Source of the DNA: Phycicoccus endophyticus
Lineage (GTDB): Bacteria; Actinomycetota; Actinomycetes; Actinomycetales; Dermatophilaceae
Direction: 5' to 3'
DNA length: 64,000 bases
Assembly: GCF_011326735.1 (NCBI RefSeq)
Contig: NZ_JAANCN010000010.1
Coordinates: forward strand, 1-64,000
In this document: piece after piece, positions 59,576 to 64,000 of the stretch
How positions within the stretch are numbered: position 1 is the stretch's first letter
Layout of the letters: the number at the start of each line of letters is the position of its first letter
Notes under the pieces: model-generated
Told to the model about the DNA's origin: nothing
Database searches by the model: none
Seen by the model: only the letters and a program-made list of their open reading frames with translations
Made by a program: the position numbers and the translations under genes

Positions 59576-60826
59576 TCAGCCGCCACTCGGGACGCCGTCG
59601 GTGCCCGCCGGTGCCTTCTCCAGCGGCGTCCCCTCGCGCAGCATGGTGAACAGGTTCGCGGCGCGCTCGTCGTCCCAGAGGACGGAGGACCCGGCCGAGG
59701 TCGTGGCGTTGACGTCCGAGACGGGCACCACGAGGCTCAGGGTGTCGCCCGAGGAGACGCTGCGCATCGTCGAGAGGATCCGGTAGGCGTCGAGCAGGCT
59801 GGTGTCCTCGCCGACGACGACGCTCGAGGCGGCCGAGTGGGTGAAGCCCCACCAGCGCCAGGGGACGAGCACGGTCGAGGGGGTGGCCGCCTTGGACATC
59901 ACGGCGCCGAGGAACTGTCGCTGGCGCTCGGCGCGCCCGAGGTCGCCCTTGGGGTCGGAGTAGCGCGCCCGGACGTAGCCGAGGGCGGTCGGGCCGTCGA
60001 GGGTCTGGCAGCCCTTCTTGACGTTGAGGTGGGCCAGCTTGTCCTTGATGTTGCGCGGGATGCACAGGTCGACGCCGCCGAGGCTGTCGACGACGTTGGC
60101 GAAGCCCCCGAAGCCGATCTCGACGTAGCCGTCGAGGCGCAGGCCGGTGGCCTGCTCGAGGGTCTGCACGAGCAGCTTCGGGCCGCCGAAGGCGAAGGAG
60201 GCGTTGACCTTGTTGCTGCCGTACCCGGGGATCGGCAGGTAGCTGTCGCGGGGGATGGAGATCAGCGCGGCCTTGCCCGATCCCGAGGGGACGTGGACGA
60301 GGATGATCGAGTCCGTGCGGCGCCCGGCGGCGCTGCCGGTGCCGAGCCGCTTCTTCTGCTGGGCGGTCAGGCCCTGGCGGCTGTCGGAGCCGACGAGCAG
60401 GTAGGTGTGGCCGTCGCCCGCGGCGGGCCGGTCGCCGCTCGGGGTCGTGTCCTCCCGGCTCACGGTGGACCAGGCGTGCCAGGGCGCGACGGCGGTGAAG
60501 GCCAGCCAGCCGACGAGCACGACGACGAGCACCACCCACGCGCGCGGCCGCCGGCGCCGGCGCCCGGTCGGGCGGGGCGTGCGGGCCGCGGCCGGGGGGA
60601 CCGGGCGGCCGTACTCGTCGTACGCGGTCTCGCCCGCGGCCGCCGGTGTGGCCGTTGCCGCCCGGGGGCCCGCGGAGCGCGCGCCCGAGCCGCTCGGGGA
60701 GGTGGCTGCCCCCGGGCGACGGGTACCGGCGGCGCGGCGGCGCCTGGTGTCGACGACGTAGACGTCGTCGCTCGAGTCCGACCGGCCCCGCTGGGGGATG
60801 GGTCGGGGCTGCTCGTCCTCGCTCAT
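59576..60826 (-). CDS. LytR-CpsA-Psr ligase, long cytoplasmic tail
   Basis: This 416-residue protein has about 95 charged, Pro/Ala/Arg-rich cytoplasmic residues, one membrane helix (WVVLVVVLVGWLAF) and an extracytoplasmic LCP domain with LLVGSDSRQG, RRTDSIILVHV, ISIPRDSYLP and YVRARYSDPKGDLGRAERQ (in parts), all the usual Arg and Asp residues. It lacks a LytR_C domain. The ATG (MSEDEQPRP) was chosen because the extra upstream residues have no support. It is divergent from the third LCP gene. Confidence 0.9.
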   Translation of the reverse strand: MSEDEQPRPIPQRGRSDSSDDVYVVDTRRRRAAGTRRPGAATSPSGSGARSAGPRAATATPAAAGETAYDEYGRPVPPAAARTPRPTGRRRRRPRAWVVLVVVLVGWLAFTAVAPWHAWSTVSREDTTPSGDRPAAGDGHTYLLVGSDSRQGLTAQQKKRLGTGSAAGRRTDSIILVHVPSGSGKAALISIPRDSYLPIPGYGSNKVNASFAFGGPKLLVQTLEQATGLRLDGYVEIGFGGFANVVDSLGGVDLCIPRNIKDKLAHLNVKKGCQTLDGPTALGYVRARYSDPKGDLGRAERQRQFLGAVMSKAATPSTVLVPWRWWGFTHSAASSVVVGEDTSLLDAYRILSTMRSVSSGDTLSLVVPVSDVNATTSAGSSVLWDDERAANLFTMLREGTPLEKAPAGTDGVPSGG

Positions 60827-60990
60827 GGCTCGCTCTCGGGTCGGGGGCCGACGACCCACCAGTGTGGCACCGGCAGGTGGGCCGGCCCTCGACGGACACC
60901 GCGACGCGCCGTCACGCGCGCCCCACGCGCCTCGTCAGCCCCGGCGCGCCTCTGCGCCCGGGCCACCCCGGTGGGTGATACTCGGCGCCC

Positions 60991-62550
60991 ATGGGACCAC
61001 AGCGGGGCGCGCTCCTCGAGCGCGGCCAGGCGCAGGGGCCGATCCGCATCGACACCCGGGACGCCGGCGTCCGGCGGCGGGGCCGCCGCCGCGCCGTCAC
61101 CCTCCTGCTGCTCACCGCCGTCCTGCCCGGCGCGGGTCATCTCGCGGCCGGGAGCCGGCGGGTCGGCCGGGTCGCCCTGCGGGTCTGGGCCGGGGTGGTC
61201 GCCGGGGCCCTGCTGCTCGGGATGCTCGCCCTCGCCGACCGGCACGCCGCCCTCAGCCTGCTCTCCCACACGTGGGCGCTGGCACTCCTGCAGCTGCTCC
61301 TGCTGGCCTTGGCGGCCCTGTGGGCGGGGCTGCTCGTCGACGCGTGGCGGCTCGGTCGGCCGCACACCCTGCCGCTGCGCGACCGGCGCGGTCTCGTCGG
61401 GCTGCTCGTCGGGCTGCTCCTGGTCCCCGCGCTCGTGGCCTGGCTCGGGATGGCGGCGGGAACCGCTCGGGCGGCCCTCGGCACGATCTTCACCGAGGGT
61501 GCCCCCGCCGGCACCGTCGACGGCCGCTACAACATCCTCCTGCTCGGCGGTGACAGCGGCGCCGGCCGCGAGGGGCTGCGCCCGGACAGCATCCAGCTGG
61601 CGAGCATCGACGCCACGACCGGGCGGGCGGTGCTCTTCGGCTTCGCCCGCGAGACCGAGAACATCCACTTCGAGCCCGGCTCGGTCATGGCCCGGCTCAT
61701 GCCGGAGGGTTGGGCCTGCGGCGACGAGTGCCTGCTCAACGCGCTCTACACCTGGGGGCGTGACCACGCCTCGCAGTTCCCGCGGGGCACCCGCAACCCG
61801 GGTCTCGTCGCGACCACCGAGGCGGTCGAGGCGCTCTCCGGGCTCGACGTGCAGTACTACGTGCTCGCCGACCTCCAGGGCTTCTCCAGCCTCGTCGACG
61901 CCGTGGGCGGGCTCGACATCACCGTGCAGCGCCGCACGCCGATCGGCGGGGGCTCCACCCCGGTCATCGGCTACGTCGAGCCCGGGGCCCGCCATCTCGA
62001 CGGCTACCGGGCCCTCTGGTACGCCCGCAGCCGGGAGGGCTCGACCAACTACGAGCGGATGGCCCGGCAGCGGTGCGTCGTCACCGCGCTCGTGCGCCAG
62101 CTGGACCCCTCGACGGTGCTCACGAACTTCGGCGACATCGTCGCCGCCACCCGGGGTGTCGTGCGCACCGACATCCCCACGTCGGCCCTGTCCGACCTGG
62201 CCGAGGTGGCCCTGAAGACCAAGCAGGAGAAGATCACCTCGGTCAACTTCGTCCCCCCGCTCATCAAGCCGTGGGACTACGACCCCCGGCTCGTGCGCCG
62301 GACCGTCGCCGAGGCGATCGAGGCCAGCCGGGGCGCCCCGGCCGCCAGCGAGCCCGACCAGACCGCGGCCGAGAAGACCACCGAGAAGGCCACGGCCACG
62401 GCGGGCACGCGGAAGGCCACGGCGGGCACGGCCGGCACGCGGAAGGCCACGGCGAGCCCGGCACCGAGCACGCCGGCGGTCATGGAGCGCCCCGGGTCGG
62501 ACCCGGACGCCAACACCACCGACCTGGCGAGCGTCTGCGCGGCCGGCTGA
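60991..62550 (+). CDS. Polytopic LytR-CpsA-Psr-family protein
   Basis: This 519-residue protein departs from the usual one-helix LCP layout: about four hydrophobic helices occupy residues 35-155 before the LCP domain. The LCP motifs are altered: LLLGGDSGAG, RPDSIQLASI and FGFARETENI in place of the standard SIPRDT, though the Arg-Asp pair and YARSREGSTNYERMARQR remain. The C-terminal 80 residues are Thr/Ala/Lys-rich with a short direct repeat (GTRKATA twice). The family role is polymer transfer to peptidoglycan; altered motifs may mean a different lipid substrate. Confidence 0.85.
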   Translation: MGPQRGALLERGQAQGPIRIDTRDAGVRRRGRRRAVTLLLLTAVLPGAGHLAAGSRRVGRVALRVWAGVVAGALLLGMLALADRHAALSLLSHTWALALLQLLLLALAALWAGLLVDAWRLGRPHTLPLRDRRGLVGLLVGLLLVPALVAWLGMAAGTARAALGTIFTEGAPAGTVDGRYNILLLGGDSGAGREGLRPDSIQLASIDATTGRAVLFGFARETENIHFEPGSVMARLMPEGWACGDECLLNALYTWGRDHASQFPRGTRNPGLVATTEAVEALSGLDVQYYVLADLQGFSSLVDAVGGLDITVQRRTPIGGGSTPVIGYVEPGARHLDGYRALWYARSREGSTNYERMARQRCVVTALVRQLDPSTVLTNFGDIVAATRGVVRTDIPTSALSDLAEVALKTKQEKITSVNFVPPLIKPWDYDPRLVRRTVAEAIEASRGAPAASEPDQTAAEKTTEKATATAGTRKATAGTAGTRKATASPAPSTPAVMERPGSDPDANTTDLASVCAAG

Positions 62551-62556
62551 GCCGAC

Positions 62557-62587
62557 CGCGCCGGGCCCTCGGCGTCGCCCGGGCGCG
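62557..62587. terminator. Weak hairpin between convergent genes
   Basis: CGCGCC (62557-62562) and GGCGCG (62582-62587) can pair, with nearby GGG/CCC offset by one base. It lies between the third LCP gene and the exporter ATPase gene. Confidence 0.3.
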
Positions 62588-63316
62588 CTACTCCTCGCCG
62601 CGCATCCGCCGGACGACGGCGTGCGGCTCGTCGTCCATGACGACCCGCCCGTGCTCGAGCAGGATGCCCCGGGTGCACAGGTCGGCGACCATGTTCAGGT
62701 CGTGGCTGACGATGACCAGGGTCTTGTGCTCGTCGCGCAGCTCCTTGATCCGGTCGATGCACTTGCGCTGGAAGGGCTCGTCGCCGACGGCGAGGATCTC
62801 GTCGACGAGGAAGATGTCGGGGTCGGTGTGCACCGCGACGGCGAAGGCCAGGCGCAGGAACATGCCCGAGGAGTAGAACTTGACCTCGGTGTCGATGAAG
62901 TCGGGGATCTCGGAGAAGTCGACGATGGAGTCGAAGGCCGCGTCGATCGCCGCCTCGCTCATCCCGAGGATCGCCCCGTTGAGGTAGACGTTCTCCCGGC
63001 CGGTCAGGTCGGGGTGGAAGCCGGCGCCCACCTCGATCAGCCCGGCCACCGACCCCCGCAGCCCGATCCGGCCCTCGTCGGGCGTCAGCACCCCGGAGAT
63101 GCACTTGAGCAGGGTCGACTTGCCCGAGCCGTTGAACCCGAGGAGGGCGACCGTCTCGCCCTCCTCGATGCTCAAGGTGACGTCGTCGAGGGCGGTGAAG
63201 GCGTTGGGCCGCTCGCTCGCCCCGCGGACGGCCCGGGCGGCGATCTCCTTGAGGGAGCGCACGTGCTTGATCCGGAAGGTCTTCACGAGGTCCTCGACGA
63301 CGATGCTCGCGCTCAC
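62588..63316 (-). CDS. Polysaccharide/teichoic acid exporter ATPase (TagH/Wzt type)
   Basis: This 242-residue ATPase has Walker A GFNGSGKST, the signature KFYSSGMFLRLAFA, and Walker B IFLVDEILAVGD, the pattern of ATPases that export O-antigens and teichoic acids. It lacks the C-terminal carbohydrate-binding domain of longer Wzt proteins. The GTG start lies one base from the permease stop, so the two are an operon. Confidence 0.9.
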   Translation of the reverse strand: MSASIVVEDLVKTFRIKHVRSLKEIAARAVRGASERPNAFTALDDVTLSIEEGETVALLGFNGSGKSTLLKCISGVLTPDEGRIGLRGSVAGLIEVGAGFHPDLTGRENVYLNGAILGMSEAAIDAAFDSIVDFSEIPDFIDTEVKFYSSGMFLRLAFAVAVHTDPDIFLVDEILAVGDEPFQRKCIDRIKELRDEHKTLVIVSHDLNMVADLCTRGILLEHGRVVMDDEPHAVVRRMRGEE

Positions 63317-63317
63317 C

Positions 63318-64000
63318 TCACAGCTCCTGGGCGAAGGTGCGCGAGAGCCGGCGGAAGACCCGGTCGCCGACGACGAGCGCGAGCGCGGAGAGGGCCAGGG
63401 CGAGGCCCGCGTGCGCCCACAGGTGGTCGACGACGCCGCTCACGCGGTCGGTCTCGGTGGCCGCCCCCCACCAGAAGGCCCGGTGGAAGAGCTCCACGGC
63501 GGCGGTCAGCGGGTTGGCGAGGTAGAGCTGGACGAGCCACGGGTGGTGGACCAGGGCGTCGCGGACGAAGGTCCAGGCGTAGAGGACGGGGGAGAACCAC
63601 ACGGCCACCATGAGCACGAGGTCGACGACGTTCTCGATGTCCCGGTAGGCGACGTTGACGGCCGCGAAGAGCAGGCCGAGCCCGAGGGAGAGCGCGAGGA
63701 CGATGACGACGCCGACGACGAAGGCCGCGAGCCCGACCAGGTCCGGGAGCCAGCCGGAGGCGAGCGCCCCGAGGACGAGGATGACGACCTGTGGTGCGAA
63801 GTGCACGAGGGCCACGAACACCGACGAGACCGGGAAGAGCTGGCGCGGCAGGAAGATCTTGTTGACGAGGGGGGCGTTGTAGACGATCGAGCGGGTGGCG
63901 TTGCCGAGGATCTCGGTCGCGAGGTTGATCGCGATCATCCCGGAGAACAGGTAGACGGCGAACGGGGAGATGGCCCGTGAGAGCCCGAGGAAGGAGCCCA
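63318..64000 (-). CDS. Polysaccharide exporter permease (TagG/Wzm type), 5' end missing
   Basis: The 227 or so visible C-terminal residues form an ABC-2 type permease with about five hydrophobic helices (FSGMIAINLATEI at the left of the visible part, VNVAYRDIENVVDL, NPLTAAVELFHRAFW). The frame stays open to the right edge, so the N-terminal part lies beyond the window. It pairs with the ATPase encoded directly downstream and should flip a lipid-linked polysaccharide. Confidence 0.9.
   Translation of the reverse strand, partial: GSFLGLSRAISPFAVYLFSGMIAINLATEILGNATRSIVYNAPLVNKIFLPRQLFPVSSVFVALVHFAPQVVILVLGALASGWLPDLVGLAAFVVGVVIVLALSLGLGLLFAAVNVAYRDIENVVDLVLMVAVWFSPVLYAWTFVRDALVHHPWLVQLYLANPLTAAVELFHRAFWWGAATETDRVSGVVDHLWAHAGLALALSALALVVGDRVFRRLSRTFAQEL

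Noticed and set aside
1-64000. tRNA, rRNA, prophage, insertion sequence or secondary-metabolite gene cluster
   Set aside because: Reading both strands I saw no tRNA-like cloverleaf, rRNA segment, transposase, integrase, phage structural gene or large synthase; short RNAs cannot be excluded by eye.

Overview
This window is very GC-rich double-stranded chromosome from an actinobacterium. Coding strands show near-saturated G/C third positions, many GTG and some TTG starts, four-base ATGA/GTGA gene overlaps and several apparently leaderless starts. An acyl-CoA carboxylase epsilon subunit, an F420-type luciferase-like oxidoreductase, an LpdA-type quinone reductase and three LytR-CpsA-Psr proteins all point to Actinomycetota. 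The gene content (purE/purK, GtrA, adenylate cyclase, birA, accD, accE, maf, accA, lpdA, punA, phosphomutase, deoC) resembles Micrococcales such as the Intrasporangiaceae; that placement is inference from memory of gene order, not a search.

Layout. 1-4.5 kb: lactate use (D-lactate dehydrogenase, LctP permease, divergent GntR regulator). 4.5-13.5 kb: a leftward run that encodes a whole deoxyribonucleoside salvage route (purine nucleoside phosphorylase, phosphomutase, deoxyribose-phosphate aldolase, aldehyde dehydrogenase) preceded by a four-gene ABC importer. 13.7-17.7 kb: LpdA, a small acidic/proline-rich protein, a repeat-rich intergenic region and the biotinylated acyl-CoA carboxylase alpha subunit. 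17.9-28.1 kb: a DUF2157 membrane protein, then a LacI-controlled sugar regulon with an RbsABC-type importer, FGGY kinase, PfkB kinase and, on both sides of a divergent promoter carrying two LacI-type palindromes, two different LacD/YihT-type class I aldolases. 28.1-33.9 kb: tryptophan 2,3-dioxygenase, a second PfkB kinase, a MerR regulator with a palindromic operator, an acyl-CoA dehydrogenase and a carboxyltransferase, and maf. 34.0-42.1 kb: an anaerobic-type trio (GltD-like Fe-S flavoprotein, NifJ pyruvate:ferredoxin oxidoreductase, dihydroorotate-dehydrogenase-like protein) and an Na+/H+ antiporter fused to a UBP zinc finger. 42.2-46.0 kb: DUF885 peptidase, MOSC protein, DUF559 protein. 46.1-57.9 kb: accE, accD, birA, adenylate cyclase, a two-component system, GtrA, purK/purE, a CoA-binding protein, UDP-glucose dehydrogenase, an LLM oxidoreductase and an acyl-CoA dehydrogenase. 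57.9-64 kb: three LCP ligases and the start of a TagGH/Wzm-Wzt polysaccharide exporter.

The most unusual structure is a dispersed repeat found only in three intergenic regions (15.6, 44.0 and 46.0 kb). Ten copies share the invariant 13-mer GACCAATAGGTCA, and neighbouring copies are spaced 52 bp centre to centre (53 bp in one pair), even where orientation flips. I do not recognise this element. The most interesting gene systems are the two-aldolase sugar regulon of unknown substrate, the PFOR trio in an apparently aerobic type of genome, and the deoxyribonucleoside operon with its own importer.
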